Origin: Stutzerimonas stutzeri
GTDB taxonomy: Bacteria > Pseudomonadota > Gammaproteobacteria > Pseudomonadales > Pseudomonadaceae
DNA: 64,000 bases
Direction of reading: 5' to 3'
Assembly: GCF_024448895.1 (NCBI RefSeq)
Contig: NZ_JAMOIC010000001.1
Span: 310,001-374,000 of the forward strand
In this document: piece after piece, positions 10,600-20,683 of the stretch
Layout of the letters: every line of letters begins with the position of its first letter
Numbering within the stretch: the first letter of the stretch is position 1
Program-made: the position numbers and the translations under genes
The notes under the pieces: model-generated
Seen by the model: the letters and a program-made list of their open reading frames with translations, nothing else
What the model was told of the DNA's origin: nothing
Databases searched by the model: none

Positions 10600-10983
10600 C
10601 CGTTCTTCTCCTGAACTGTTCTGGCTTATTAGGTCATCGCAAGGCGATGAAAAGCGGCATTTGCTGTGCGCTGCCGAAGTGGCAGCGAGGTGGCTGCCAA
10701 AAAGGTGGTCATACCGAGGTGATATGCCGATCATCGCCGGTTGCGGGGCAAGCGCGGCGAAGGAACTCGGCTACCAAAATGTAGCCGTAAATCAAAAGTA
10801 GCTCATGTTCCAAAAAAGGGCGGCTATCCTACTCGAATACGCTCAACTTTGCACGGCCAAGCTATTGTCTGACTGTCGCGCCAGTAAATCGTTTCCAGAT
10901 ACATACGCTCAGCCATACGCACCATCCCGCTCAATCTGCCCGGTTTGGTTAATATGCGGCTTTATGCATTCAAGCACCCTGTC
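10600..10983. other. Divergent promoter region betT / trmO
   Basis: These 384 bases separate the divergently transcribed betT and trmO. No gene, repeat or recognisable operator was found. It must hold the bet promoter, but no BetI gene is present beside it to suggest which operator to expect. Confidence 0.35.
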
Positions 10984-11682
10984 ATGACTCATACCGTTTC
11001 GCCGATCGGCTACATGCGCTCCTGCTTCAAGGAGAAATTCGCCATACCGAGACAACCTCTTCTGGCACCGGCAGCGCGCGGCGTCCTCGAGCTGATCGCC
11101 CCGTTCGACCTGCCCCATGCACTGGACGGGCTCGAACAGGTCAGTCATGTCTGGCTGCTGTTTCTTTTTCACCAGGCGCTCGAATCCGAGCCGCGCCTTC
11201 GGGTGCGCCCGCCGCGGCTGGGCGGCAATCGGATGGTGGGGGTTTTCGCGACACGCTCGACCCATCGCCCAAATGGCATCGGGCAATCAGTGGTCAGACT
11301 CGAACGGTCCGAGCCTGGCCGTCTGTACCTGTCGGGCATCGACCTGCTCGACGGCACCCCCGTTCTCGACATCAAGCCGTACGTGCCCTACGCCGATAGC
11401 ATCACAGATGCCCGGAACGGCTTGGCCAACGATGCGCCTGACCTGATTGAAGTGCGGTGGACCGAAGCGAGCCTGCAGCAAGCCCGCAGCGAGGCGGCGC
11501 GGCTGGGTGAACCATTGCAGGCGCTCATCGAGCAGTGCCTGGCACAGGATCCGAGACCTGCCTATCAGACTCCCTCTCCGGAACGTCGCTACGGCACTCG
11601 GTTATGGGATGTCGAAGTGCGCTGGCATTACCCGGACCCGACGTCCATCACTGTTCTGGAAGTGACCCGGAGCGACGGCTGA
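10984..11682 (+). CDS. trmO: tRNA (N6-threonylcarbamoyladenosine(37)-N6)-methyltransferase TrmO
   Basis: A TsaA/YaeB-type SAM-dependent enzyme that methylates t6A37 of threonine tRNA. The start MTHTVSPIGYMRSCFKEKF matches the family's opening (IGxxRSxxKEKFAxPRQP). The core has RSTHRPNGIGQSVVRL and LLDGTPVLDIKPYVPYAD, both diagnostic. An upstream in-frame start at 10945 was rejected because it adds 13 residues before the conserved start; no clear ribosome site is seen at either. The C-terminal extension (YGTRLWDVEVRWHY) is also typical. Length is 232 residues. Confidence 0.93.
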   Translation: MTHTVSPIGYMRSCFKEKFAIPRQPLLAPAARGVLELIAPFDLPHALDGLEQVSHVWLLFLFHQALESEPRLRVRPPRLGGNRMVGVFATRSTHRPNGIGQSVVRLERSEPGRLYLSGIDLLDGTPVLDIKPYVPYADSITDARNGLANDAPDLIEVRWTEASLQQARSEAARLGEPLQALIEQCLAQDPRPAYQTPSPERRYGTRLWDVEVRWHYPDPTSITVLEVTRSDG

Positions 11683-11942
11683 CGTGCTGTGCAGCTGAAC
11701 ACCCGCGAGACTTGCCCAAGCTATACCGCGAAGCATTTCGCTGACATGGAACTGCCGCCCCGTGTGCCCCGACCAGCGGGGGAAGCGCAAGCAATATCCG
11801 ATTGAGATCACCTAAAGCGCTCAACAGCGCCGGTATTTCCCTACAGCCGGCGCTGATCTGCTTCTGCCAAATGGCGAGGCCACGTCATAGAAGATGTACA
11901 GGAGCCGCAGCACCGCAATGCCGACAGCGGCCGGCCCCATGG

Positions 11943-14480
11943 CTACTTCGTCGCGGGGGTGAGCAACAGGCGTTGAGTGCCGTAGGTCTTGTCCAGGTTT
12001 TCGGACTTGAACGGAAAACTCATGTAACCGCCCTTCAACCAGGCTTCAATGCCATCAGCATAATGCGGGCTGGCCGGGTTACCGGACTGTCCCGAGCTGT
12101 TGAGCCCGATCATGGGCTCGTCACGCCCGAAGTCGACGATGATGCGCATGGCTGGTATTAGCCATGCGTCGAAATCGTCGCCCCAACGGTAGGCAGAAGC
12201 GTTCAGCGTACTGTGATCGCCACCGGCGGCAATCGGGCCGCGGTCCAGGTAACCGCTGATGGCATTTATGCCGGCGCGCTGGCTGGCCGACATGTAGGGC
12301 GCCAGCTGAGTCGTACCGGTTTTCCAGGCGTAAGTGTGCAGCCGCCCCCAACTCCAGCCCTTACGATCAACACCCTGTGCCGCTTCCATGCGGGCGACTG
12401 CAGCCGCAAGGGAGCGCGCCAGGATGGCAGGCTTGTCTTCCTGCTGAGGCGTGCGCTGATCATTCCAGAAGGGACTGTCATCGCGGCCGAGCAGATGGTC
12501 AGCCTGGGCCGAGTAGGATGCATTGGCCGTTTCTACCAGCGCTTTCCAGGCCTCGCTGGATTCCGGCCCCAACTCGTCCAGAAATGTCTGGCGTGCCGAC
12601 TCCATCAGGAAGGCCTCGTACAGCGCGGCATCTGCAGAATCTGCTGCGAGCTTGCCATCAAAGCTCATGAGACGCGAAAGCGCTTCGCGCGCCTTGCTCC
12701 GCTCAGGCTCGGCAAGCGCATCAATAGCGTTTTTCAGTGGCCCAGCCATCCCGGGGACCTGAAACATTGTCTGCAACTTGGCTGCAAAAGTCGTCGTCTG
12801 GTCGTATTGCATCGCGATGACGCTGCGGGTGTCCTGCTTGCCCTGGCCAAGCAACTGGGCGATGCGCTCGGCCCGCTCCGGGTAGTACCAGGAGTTGGAA
12901 AGCTGCATACCGTAGCCTTTGTCCACCGTGCGTTCGTTAGCCGTCGCCAGCCACCCCTTGGACGGATCCTGATCGTAGGGATGCAACATGGGATCAGCGA
13001 AACCATCCCAGTCGTAACGGCTTTCCCAGCCAGGCGACGGCATCAGCCCCAAACCTTCACGTCGATTCGGGTAACGTCCGGTTACCTGCCAGCCAGTTCC
13101 GTGCTGGTCAGCGAACACCACGTTGAGTGCTACAGCACGAATCTCACGAGTCGACTCGAATGCCTGGTCAACCGACTGTGCACGCGTGAGGTCGAAGAAA
13201 GCATCCAGCGTCCGGTCGCCATCCAGAGAGGCAGTTTTCAGGGCCAGGCCGTAACCGCTGCTCAGCTGCAACGGCTGCAGCGGGTGCTTGCGCTCACCGA
13301 GTGCGCTGTTGAGCAAGGGACCATTACGCGTCTCGTAAACGGTTTCACGGACAGGTCGCTCGCCCTTGATGATGAACGTCTCGTGACGCTCCCGAGCCGG
13401 TAGCCACTTACCTTCAGCCAGATACTGCAAACGCCCGCCTTGACGGCGCACCTGCTCGAGGAACAGGTCCTGTGTATCGCCCATGACCATAGTCATGCCC
13501 CAGCCCAGCTTGCCGTTGAAGCCAGCAACCACGGCGGGTAAACCTGCGATCGTAACGCCAGCGGCCTGAAACTTCGGCGAGCGGATCTGCACGAAATTCC
13601 AATACGAAGGCATCGATAGAGGCAGGTGCGTGTCGTTGGCCATAAGTGGCTTGCCGCTTCGAGTATGGCTGCCGGAGATCGCCCAGTTGTTGGAGGCGGC
13701 AACCCCCAGCATGTTCAGCGAAGCCACCTGAGAGGCAACCGCATCCAGTGCAGCAAGACCCGGAATGTCTCCATCCAGCTTCAAGCCCTTCAGCTTGTCC
13801 GCTTCCGTGAAAGGCAGCTGTTCATCCGGATAAGTCGGCAGCAGCCACGCGAGCTTGTCGCTGCCAACTTTCTGCGCGAGGACCAGCGCGGCTATCTCTT
13901 CCTGAAGATTGACCGAAAGCCCAAAGTTCAGCAGGCAGAACACCAGGACCGAGTCTTCCGCCTTCCAGTATTCGGGGGTGTACCCAGCGGCGGCCAAGTC
14001 CATCGGCAGCTTGCCACGATGGCGGAACATATAAGCATTGACGCCGCGCGCGTAGACCTCGAAGAACCGTTTCATCCGGGGCGAGCTATCCCGGTACAGC
14101 ACGGCTGCGCTTTGCCGAAGGTTTGCGGCGCGCATGAAGCGATCGACCTCCAGAACACCAGGCCCGGCCATCTCGGCCAAACGCCCTTCTGCCATTAGCC
14201 GCATGCTTACCATCTGGCTCAGGCGGTCTGTCGCATGCACATAACCCAAACCGAACAGCGCGTCGTGAAAGGTCGCCGTCTCGATCAATGGCATGCCCAG
14301 CGAGTTGCGGCGGATGCTGACGCTTTTGTCTAGACCAGTGATCGCCTGGACGCCCTGCGCGGGCGGCAGGCTATCGCTGTAGCGGTTATCAAGGTAGGCC
14401 TGGCAGCCGATGAGACCACTGGCGGCCAAGGCGGCGCCCAGCGTCAGACGAAGCAGAACAAACGGCAGACGCAGAGGCAT
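11943..14480 (-). CDS. quiP: Penicillin acylase family protein, QuiP-like acyl-homoserine lactone acylase
   Basis: An N-terminal-nucleophile amidase. The 845-residue length is very close to P. aeruginosa QuiP, an AHL acylase that removes the acyl chain of long-chain quorum signals. The predicted autocleavage site is before Ser263 in [16 protein letters not shown], giving alpha and beta chains; downstream are the family's MANDTHL and SMPSYW. The ATG at 14480 is preceded by AGGAG; an in-frame TTG one codon earlier is less likely. The N-terminus has a signal segment ending LIGC with Cys26, a good lipobox, so the protein may be lipid-anchored. The substrate is inferred, since other members take beta-lactams or peptides. 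Confidence 0.83.
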   Translation of the reverse strand: MPLRLPFVLLRLTLGAALAASGLIGCQAYLDNRYSDSLPPAQGVQAITGLDKSVSIRRNSLGMPLIETATFHDALFGLGYVHATDRLSQMVSMRLMAEGRLAEMAGPGVLEVDRFMRAANLRQSAAVLYRDSSPRMKRFFEVYARGVNAYMFRHRGKLPMDLAAAGYTPEYWKAEDSVLVFCLLNFGLSVNLQEEIAALVLAQKVGSDKLAWLLPTYPDEQLPFTEADKLKGLKLDGDIPGLAALDAVASQVASLNMLGVAASNNWAISGSHTRSGKPLMANDTHLPLSMPSYWNFVQIRSPKFQAAGVTIAGLPAVVAGFNGKLGWGMTMVMGDTQDLFLEQVRRQGGRLQYLAEGKWLPARERHETFIIKGERPVRETVYETRNGPLLNSALGERKHPLQPLQLSSGYGLALKTASLDGDRTLDAFFDLTRAQSVDQAFESTREIRAVALNVVFADQHGTGWQVTGRYPNRREGLGLMPSPGWESRYDWDGFADPMLHPYDQDPSKGWLATANERTVDKGYGMQLSNSWYYPERAERIAQLLGQGKQDTRSVIAMQYDQTTTFAAKLQTMFQVPGMAGPLKNAIDALAEPERSKAREALSRLMSFDGKLAADSADAALYEAFLMESARQTFLDELGPESSEAWKALVETANASYSAQADHLLGRDDSPFWNDQRTPQQEDKPAILARSLAAAVARMEAAQGVDRKGWSWGRLHTYAWKTGTTQLAPYMSASQRAGINAISGYLDRGPIAAGGDHSTLNASAYRWGDDFDAWLIPAMRIIVDFGRDEPMIGLNSSGQSGNPASPHYADGIEAWLKGGYMSFPFKSENLDKTYGTQRLLLTPATK

Positions 14481-14548
14481 CAACGGCTCCTTTCAGGCAG
14501 GGCAGTACGAACAGAGAATAGATGGTGCGACGCGTAACGCTGCCGTGC

Positions 14549-15013
14549 TCAGGCGGCTTCGCGGGTCTTCGGCAGTACTTCGTCAAGCAGCCAACGCGCA
14601 GAACGACGCGCTTCGGCCTTGTGCTGCAGCTCCAGCGCACTGAAGTTGGCTTCGTGGCGGCGGCGCTCGTTTTTATCGAGCGCCTTCCACGCAGAGTGCG
14701 TCGGCACCTGTTCCGTTGCCTCGAAGAGCAGCTGAAACACCTGGCAGCGTGGATCCTGACCAAGGCTCGAATCGTAGTTGTCGAGCAGCACCTTGATCCG
14801 GATCGCACCTTCGATCAGTGGCACCTGCTCTTGCAGCAGGCTGCCGGCGAGAACCCTCAGATCGGCCGCCAGCGCCGCATGCTGCTGTGCCTGCTGGTCC
14901 GCCAGCTGACGCTCGCGGCCCCAAACCCGACGCCACAGATACAACGCGTAGCCGGCCAACGCCGCAACAAGCAGCAGGCCGACGATGAGCAATGTGATGG
15001 CGAGGGGCGTCAT
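14549..15013 (-). CDS. DUF2489 domain membrane-anchored protein
   Basis: A 154-residue protein of unknown function. One N-terminal membrane helix (ITLLIVGLLLVAALAGYAL) is followed by a charged, mostly helical cytoplasmic domain of the type called DUF2489 in pseudomonads. The ATG at 15013 was chosen because it opens into the helix; the longer frame from 15160 would run through the SEC-C gene in another frame. It begins 7 bases after the SEC-C stop, so the two are probably cotranscribed. Confidence 0.75.
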   Translation of the reverse strand: MTPLAITLLIVGLLLVAALAGYALYLWRRVWGRERQLADQQAQQHAALAADLRVLAGSLLQEQVPLIEGAIRIKVLLDNYDSSLGQDPRCQVFQLLFEATEQVPTHSAWKALDKNERRRHEANFSALELQHKAEARRSARWLLDEVLPKTREAA

Positions 15014-15020
15014 GAGCGAA

Positions 15021-15218
15021 TCAGGCTCCGTGGCACTTCTTGAACTTCTTGAGGCTGCCGCACGGGCAGGGATCGTTGCGGCCGACATCCTTGAGCGGAT
15101 TGCGAACCGGGTCATGGCTGTGGTTGCAATTCGGGCCGTGAACGTGGCCGTGATGCGCATGGTCCTGGTCGTGATCGTGGTTGCAATCGGGACCGTGCAC
15201 GTGAGCTTCCTGATTCAT
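15021..15218 (-). CDS. Small His-rich SEC-C metal-binding protein
   Basis: A 65-residue protein. The C-terminal third is a SEC-C zinc motif, [16 protein letters not shown] (CxCx8CH), like the tail of SecA. The N-terminal half is a histidine- and aspartate-rich stretch with two copies of an HVHGP(D/N)CNH unit, which probably binds divalent metal. No function is assigned. GGAG is about 11 bases before the ATG. It lies between the LEA-like lipoprotein gene and the DUF2489 gene with gaps of 8 and 7 bases, so an operon is likely. Confidence 0.82.
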   Translation of the reverse strand: MNQEAHVHGPDCNHDHDQDHAHHGHVHGPNCNHSHDPVRNPLKDVGRNDPCPCGSLKKFKKCHGA

Positions 15219-15226
15219 CGGTACTG

Positions 15227-15724
15227 CTACTCCGGGATAAAGTTGCCGGGGATTATCTCGCCATTGGTGGAGATGTGCACGCGTCGACCAAGCATTAGAC
15301 CCGTTTTCAGCTCACCGTCCAGACGATAGGCAATGGGGCGGTCAGGTTTTTCCAACAAGCGCACGATGTACTTCATGTGCTTCCAGAGGTTGGTCTGGAT
15401 CGGTACTTCGTAATATTCGAAGCTGTTACCCGGCACCGTGGTCCAGCCACTGGACTCACCGCTTGCCAACTCGATGTCATTGAGGTGGACGGTATACAGA
15501 AGACCGCGCACTGGCAGGCTATGGTCATTGGGATTGTCGATGCGAAAGCGCAGCATGAACTGCTGCTCGAGAAGTCTGGCCTTTATTATCTCAACGTCTT
15601 TGAGCTGAACCCGTGGGTCCTGGAAATCACTGCTGAACCAGGTCGAACAGCCCACAAGCCCTGTCAGCAGGCTCAATAAAACCACAGCTCTCGATATTCT
15701 TCTTATAGGTGCGTGGCAAAGCAT
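15227..15724 (-). CDS. LEA type 2 / WHy-domain lipoprotein
   Basis: A 165-residue protein with a lipoprotein signal ending LTGLVGC, then a single LEA_2/WHy-like beta-sandwich ([22 protein letters not shown] and following strands). This family is linked to desiccation and stress tolerance in plants and bacteria. It is probably anchored in the outer or inner membrane facing the periplasm. The ATG at 15724 is favoured over the upstream start at 15775 because GGAG lies about 8 bases before it. It is the first gene of a likely three-gene unit with the SEC-C and DUF2489 genes. Confidence 0.8.
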   Translation of the reverse strand: MLCHAPIRRISRAVVLLSLLTGLVGCSTWFSSDFQDPRVQLKDVEIIKARLLEQQFMLRFRIDNPNDHSLPVRGLLYTVHLNDIELASGESSGWTTVPGNSFEYYEVPIQTNLWKHMKYIVRLLEKPDRPIAYRLDGELKTGLMLGRRVHISTNGEIIPGNFIPE

Positions 15725-15900
15725 TCCGGTACTCCATAGGACGCCCAAGTGTAGCAAGCGGCGGATCGCCTGCAACGGGTGTTTGGCGAAATTAGCAGCA
15801 AGCTGCTACGTCTTTGCTACCGCATACCCTCCATTGTTGCGAACCGGCGCCCAATTCGATCACTGCCGCCATTCACCTCCGCAGCGGCTCAACGACAAGG

Positions 15901-16647
<747 letters not shown>

Positions 16648-16651
16648 TTAA

Positions 16652-17650
16652 TCAAGCAATCAGTTCTGCGGCCTTGAGTGCCGAGAGCGCGGTGCGCCAG
16701 CGCGGATTCTGCTTGTATTCCAATGAACACACCGCACGGGCGCGCATCTTCGCTAACGCGGGAGATGGCTGTACACCTAGACGCTGAAGCGCCGCCAACG
16801 CCAGCTCTGCGGCGCCACGGTCGTTGCAGACCAATCCCATGTCGCAGCCTGCCGTGAGTGCCGCTTCGATGCGGCTTGCGGCATCGCCCGCTACATGCGC
16901 TCCCGCCATCGACAGATCATCGCTGAAGATCACGCCGCGAAAGCCCAGCTCGGACCGCAGAATGTCCTGCAGCCACCGACGAGAAAATCCGGCCGGTTTG
17001 TCATCGACCTGCGGGTAAATCACATGGGCAGGCATGACCGCATCAAGCTCGCTCGACAATCGCTGAAAGGGAATCATGTCGCAGGCTCGCAGCTCGTCCA
17101 GCCCACGCTCATCTATGGGTATAGCAACATGGGAATCGGCCTCGGCCCAGCCATGACCTGGGAAATGCTTACCCGTCGCAGCCATTCCAGCGCTGTGCAT
17201 GCCCTTGATAAAGGCCCCAGCCAACTCGGTGGCACGCTGAGGGTTACCCTCGAATGCTCGAGAGCCAACCACCGCGCTGCGCTGGTAATCCAGATCCAGT
17301 ACCGGCGCGAAGCTGATATCCAGCCCCACTGCCAGCACCTCAGTGGCCATCACCCACCCACATGCTTCAGCCAGCTCCAGGGCATGCACATGTGAAGCGA
17401 AATCGCGCATTGCAGGAAGCCGAACGAATTCGTGCCTAAGCCGCTGGACCCTACCCCCTTCCTGGTCTACGGCCAGCACGAGGTCCGGACGAATCGCCCG
17501 AATGGCACTGCAAAGCATCTGTACCTGGCGCGGGGTTTCGATATTGCGGGCAAACAGGATTAGCCCACCTACCTCTGGCTGGCGCAGAATTTGACGATCC
17601 TCAGCGGTAAGCCAAGTGCCAGCGATGTCCAGCATCAACGAGCCATGCAT
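16652..17650 (-). CDS. nagZ: Beta-N-acetylhexosaminidase NagZ
   Basis: A cytoplasmic GH3 enzyme that removes N-acetylglucosamine from anhydro-muropeptides in peptidoglycan recycling; its product affects AmpC beta-lactamase induction in pseudomonads. At 332 residues it equals P. aeruginosa NagZ. The GH3 signature KHFPGHGWAEADSH and the nucleophile segment IFSDDLSMAGAH are clear, as is VDQEGGRVQRL near the start. It sits between the L,D-transpeptidase gene and mtiP in a same-strand series with short gaps. Confidence 0.96.
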   Translation of the reverse strand: MHGSLMLDIAGTWLTAEDRQILRQPEVGGLILFARNIETPRQVQMLCSAIRAIRPDLVLAVDQEGGRVQRLRHEFVRLPAMRDFASHVHALELAEACGWVMATEVLAVGLDISFAPVLDLDYQRSAVVGSRAFEGNPQRATELAGAFIKGMHSAGMAATGKHFPGHGWAEADSHVAIPIDERGLDELRACDMIPFQRLSSELDAVMPAHVIYPQVDDKPAGFSRRWLQDILRSELGFRGVIFSDDLSMAGAHVAGDAASRIEAALTAGCDMGLVCNDRGAAELALAALQRLGVQPSPALAKMRARAVCSLEYKQNPRWRTALSALKAAELIA

Positions 17651-17666
17651 GATAGAGCGTGAGTCC

Positions 17667-18191
17667 TTAATTCAGTGTTGCGTTCGACCAATCCGGGCAT
17701 GCAGCCTCACCGATATGAACGGCGCAGCCCGCAGGCACCAGATCGAACAGCTGGAGCAGGTCCGCGTTACGCAGCCTGACGCAGCCATGAGAGAGCGGAA
17801 CACCCATGGGCTCCGAGTCAGGTGTGCCATGTAGATATATGTAGCGACGGAAGGTATCGACCTCCCCCAAGCGGTTGTGCCCAGGTTCAGTGCCGCTGAG
17901 CCAGAGGATTCGGGTCAAGATCCAGTCCCGTCCAGGATGTTCCGCATGCAGCGCCGGAGTCCAGACCTCGCCTGTCCAGCGTCGCCCCCGCAAAACCGCG
18001 CCGCACGGCAACCCTTCACCAATACGCGCGCGCACCCGATGAGCGCCACGCGGCGTGCAACCAGAGCCGTTACGCTCACCCACACCATTGCGCGCAGTGG
18101 AGACCGGCAGACGGACCCGCAACTGAGAGCCCGAAAATCCGTAGAGGGTCTGGTCTGCAATTGAGATATGAAGGAAATCGAGTGTGGTCAT
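17667..18191 (-). CDS. L,D-transpeptidase (YkuD domain) family protein
   Basis: A 174-residue YkuD-domain protein with the catalytic SHGCVRL (Cys nucleophile) and HGTPDSEPMG before it. Such enzymes cross-link peptidoglycan or attach proteins to it. No signal peptide is obvious: the protein begins directly with TTLDFLHISIADQTLYGF, so it may be a cytoplasmic or leaderless member with another role. The ATG at 18191 is preferred to a TTG three codons earlier. It lies 16 bases upstream of nagZ, a peptidoglycan-recycling gene. Confidence 0.85.
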   Translation of the reverse strand: MTTLDFLHISIADQTLYGFSGSQLRVRLPVSTARNGVGERNGSGCTPRGAHRVRARIGEGLPCGAVLRGRRWTGEVWTPALHAEHPGRDWILTRILWLSGTEPGHNRLGEVDTFRRYIYLHGTPDSEPMGVPLSHGCVRLRNADLLQLFDLVPAGCAVHIGEAACPDWSNATLN

Positions 18192-18229
18192 GGGCGGCAA
18201 GCTTAGCCGATCGATCCCTGACCTTGCAT

Positions 18230-18937
18230 CTAGCCCTTGGCCGGCATTGCGAGCGCGTTACGTCGCGCGATGGGATGAGCTTGGGCCAGACCTGGATCAG
18301 CTACGCCTGAATCAGCACGCATGCCGGCTGCCAGAAAAGGGACCATCATGCGCATGACCTGCTCGATCGAGGTCCTTGCGCCGAAGTCATTTTCCGCAAT
18401 TGCGCGAAGTGCCTTGATACCAGACATGCTGAACGCCGCGGCGCCGAGCATGAAGTGCACACGCCAGAACAATTCGATGGGAGGAATGGAGGGCGCGGCT
18501 TCATGTACACGCTGCATGTAGCGGCGGAAAACCTTGCCGTACATGTCTTCGAGATAACGACGCAAGTGGCCCTGGCTCTGACTGAAAGACAAGCCAAGCA
18601 GACGCATGAAGATCGAAAGATCATTGCCGCTGCGAGGCGTAACCGCTAACGCCTGCTCGACAAGAATCTCCAGCAGTTCTTCGAGATTCTCTTTTCTGTC
18701 GGATTGGGCTTCTCGCCTGTCCAACTCACGCTCCAGGCTTATGCAGAATGGGCCAAGAAAACGGGAAAAGACCGCCTGTATCAATGCTTTTTTCGAGCCG
18801 AAGTGATAATTCACCGCAGCCAGATTGACGCCGGCCTTGCTGGTAATCAGGCGAAGCGAAGTCTCGGCGAAGCCTTTCTCAGCGAACAACTGTTCCGCTG
18901 CATCAAGAATACGCTCCACTGTTTCCGACTGCGCCAT
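18230..18937 (-). CDS. psrA: TetR family transcriptional regulator PsrA
   Basis: A 235-residue TetR regulator. The N-terminal helix-turn-helix (ETSLRLITSKAGVNLAAVNYHFGSKKALI) is that of PsrA, and the place beside lexA and nagZ matches PA3006. PsrA in pseudomonads represses its own gene, activates rpoS and controls fadBA beta-oxidation, with long-chain fatty acids as signal. A perfect operator-like palindrome lies just upstream. GGAGG precedes the ATG. It is divergent from lexA. Confidence 0.93.
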   Translation of the reverse strand: MAQSETVERILDAAEQLFAEKGFAETSLRLITSKAGVNLAAVNYHFGSKKALIQAVFSRFLGPFCISLERELDRREAQSDRKENLEELLEILVEQALAVTPRSGNDLSIFMRLLGLSFSQSQGHLRRYLEDMYGKVFRRYMQRVHEAAPSIPPIELFWRVHFMLGAAAFSMSGIKALRAIAENDFGARTSIEQVMRMMVPFLAAGMRADSGVADPGLAQAHPIARRNALAMPAKG

Positions 18938-18963
18938 GCCCCCTCCCCCGACGAACGACTGTT

Positions 18964-18981
18964 TGAAACTTACGTTTCAAG
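18964..18981. promoter_or_regulatory. Putative PsrA operator
   Basis: TTGAAAC and GTTTCAA form a perfect 7-bp inverted repeat with a 4-base centre (TTAC), 27 bases before the psrA start. It contains the GAAAC-N4-GTTTC core expected of PsrA sites (C/GAAAC N2-4 GTTTG/C). Its position suits negative autoregulation. Confidence 0.75.
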
Positions 18982-19070
18982 CCCTGCCAAGTCAATAACG
19001 AAAGCGTGGTTACGCCATTCTGCTTCCGAAAGCTTGCACGAACACCAAACAACGCTCAACCAAACAACGA

Positions 19071-19098
19071 TTGCCAAGCACAAGGCACTGTATATAAT
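19071..19098 (+). promoter_or_regulatory. lexA sigma-70 promoter
   Basis: TTGCCA (19071-19076) and TATAAT (19093-19098) are separated by 16 bases. The -10 element is embedded in the first LexA box, so bound LexA would block RNA polymerase. Confidence 0.7.
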
Positions 19099-19103
19099 CC
19101 CAG
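19088..19103. promoter_or_regulatory. LexA box 1 (SOS operator)
   Basis: CTGTATATAATCCCAG fits CTG-N10-CAG, with the central TATATA-like run of strong SOS boxes, and overlaps the lexA -10 element. Confidence 0.85.
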
Positions 19104-19106
19104 TCA

Positions 19107-19122
19107 CTGTATAAAAGAACAG
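19107..19122. promoter_or_regulatory. LexA box 2 (SOS operator)
   Basis: CTGTATAAAAGAACAG fits CTGT-N8-ACAG exactly, 3 bases after box 1 and 9 bases before the lexA ATG. Paired boxes before lexA are also seen in E. coli. Confidence 0.85.
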
Positions 19123-19131
19123 AGACCGCTC

Positions 19132-19740
19132 ATGATCAAGCTGACCCCTCGCCAGTCAGAAATTCTTGCCTTCATCAAACGAAGCCTTGAAGACAATGGT
19201 TATCCGCCTACGCGGGCGGAGATCGCTCAGGAGCTGGGATTCAAATCGCCCAACGCCGCCGAGGAACACCTCAAGGCACTGTCCCGCAAAGGCGCTATCG
19301 AGATGACGCCAGGCGCTTCCCGCGGCATCCGCATTCCGGGCTTCGAACCGACGGCAGAAGATGCTGGACTGCCCGTCATCGGGCGCGTCGCGGCTGGGGC
19401 ACCGATTCTAGCGCAACAGCATGTTGAAACTTCCTGCCAGATTGATCCTTCATTTTTTCAGCCCAAGGCCGATTACCTGTTGCGTGTGCAAGGTATGAGC
19501 ATGAAAGAGATCGGGATATTCGATGGCGATCTGTTGGCAGTTCACACCACCCGTGAAGCGCGCAACGGGCAGATCGTTGTAGCTCGAATCGACGATGAGG
19601 TTACGGTGAAGCGCTTCAAGCGCGACGGCAGCAAGGTTTGGCTGCTGGCGGAGAATTCCGAATTCGCGCCCATCGAAGTCGATCTCGAGCAACAGGAACT
19701 GGTTATCGAAGGTTTGAGTGTCGGCGTCATTCGTCGATAA
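19132..19740 (+). CDS. lexA: SOS repressor LexA
   Basis: A 202-residue repressor/autoprotease that silences DNA-damage genes until RecA filaments trigger self-cleavage. The winged-helix N-domain ([16 protein letters not shown]... [20 protein letters not shown]) is followed by the cleavage site Ala88-Gly89 (RVAAGAP) and the catalytic Ser123 (GMSM) and Lys160 (VTVKRF). The ATG at 19132 is chosen because upstream frame sequence covers the promoter and two LexA boxes. The gene is followed 10 bases later by sulA. Confidence 0.98.
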   Translation: MIKLTPRQSEILAFIKRSLEDNGYPPTRAEIAQELGFKSPNAAEEHLKALSRKGAIEMTPGASRGIRIPGFEPTAEDAGLPVIGRVAAGAPILAQQHVETSCQIDPSFFQPKADYLLRVQGMSMKEIGIFDGDLLAVHTTREARNGQIVVARIDDEVTVKRFKRDGSKVWLLAENSEFAPIEVDLEQQELVIEGLSVGVIRR

Positions 19741-19750
19741 GGAGAGGTCC

Positions 19751-20227
19751 ATGCAGTACCAACCCCAACCCACCGCCGGCAAGCCGCCGCAGCTCTCGCT
19801 GTTCGAAGGGCTGATCGCACATCGCCGAACGCCGTTCGGGGACGTCGTACCTGCGCCCCAGCCTGCCGACGATTGCCTGAGTGAAATGACCTTGAGCGGT
19901 AGCGGTGATCATTGCCGCCTGCTTCTTGCCCCTATTCTCCGAGATCTCAGCGAGGCAGCAGATACTCGTTGGCTGACGCTGATCGCCCCGCCTGCAGCAC
20001 TTTCACAGAGCTGGCTACGGGAAACCGGATTCAATCGTGACCGCATACTCCTGCTGCAAGCTCGCGAAACCCAGGGAGCCCTTGAGCTGGCGTGTAAAGC
20101 GCTGGTCTCAGGCTGCAGCCATACCGTAATTACTTGGTTTCCGCGTCTCGATAAAGCCAGTCGCTTGAAGCTGCGTGTCGCAGCAGCTCAAGGCAATGCG
20201 CAAAGCCTGAACATACGACTGGGCTGA
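19751..20227 (+). CDS. sulA: SOS cell-division inhibitor SulA
   Basis: A 158-residue SulA-family protein that binds FtsZ and delays division after DNA damage. The C-terminal part has the conserved SWLRETGFNRDRILLLQ and SGCSHTVITWFPRLDKASRLKLRVAA. AGGAGA lies 6 bases before the ATG. It is the second gene of a lexA-sulA operon and so comes under the two LexA boxes, as in P. aeruginosa (PA3007-PA3008). Confidence 0.93.
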   Translation: MQYQPQPTAGKPPQLSLFEGLIAHRRTPFGDVVPAPQPADDCLSEMTLSGSGDHCRLLLAPILRDLSEAADTRWLTLIAPPAALSQSWLRETGFNRDRILLLQARETQGALELACKALVSGCSHTVITWFPRLDKASRLKLRVAAAQGNAQSLNIRLG

Positions 20228-20279
20228 CCGCCGATTTCAACGGCATATGGATGTGCCGAAAGCCTTTCCCGAAGCACGC

Positions 20280-20516
20280 TCAGTGCAACGTTTGCGGACC
20301 TTCTTCGTCCTGCTCGAACTCCCCTTCTGATACACGACCGGCCATCTGCACGCCTATGTTGAACATTGCCTTGGCAATTTCGACATGCTGACCTTGCAGG
20401 AACACTTTGGCGTCATCGGAAAAACCCAGCGTCACCAATACGCCTTCGTCTTCAGCGCGACGCAGCACTATTGTGCCGTCGGGTAGCTCGACGATTTCCA
20501 GAAAAGACGTTGGCAT
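20280..20516 (-). CDS. Conserved hypothetical protein (PA3009-like)
   Basis: A 78-residue protein of unknown function, conserved by position beside sulA in pseudomonads. It begins PTSFLEIVELPDGTIVLRRAED and ends in an acidic tail (EFEQDEEGPQTLH). No signal peptide or membrane segment is seen. The ATG at 20516 is preceded by GGGGAG; the longer frame to 20669 lacks a plausible start. It converges with sulA. Confidence 0.82.
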   Translation of the reverse strand: MPTSFLEIVELPDGTIVLRRAEDEGVLVTLGFSDDAKVFLQGQHVEIAKAMFNIGVQMAGRVSEGEFEQDEEGPQTLH

Positions 20517-20683
20517 GAATCTGCTCCCCGTGAAACGGCGCATTGTACCAGTCAGATTACGTGGCGACAGCCCTGGAAGACCGAGCAGGTACCGCCTCTT
20601 TTGTTCACCTCTCTGAAAGTGAATGTCCACTAGCTCACCGGCAAAGTAGGATGGCTCCGCCGCAGCCACTCAAGCCACCCCGA

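Noticed and set aside
12213-13403. 396-codon forward frame opposite the QuiP-like gene
   Set aside because: Composition and position fit an antisense shadow of the acylase gene; no recognisable domain.
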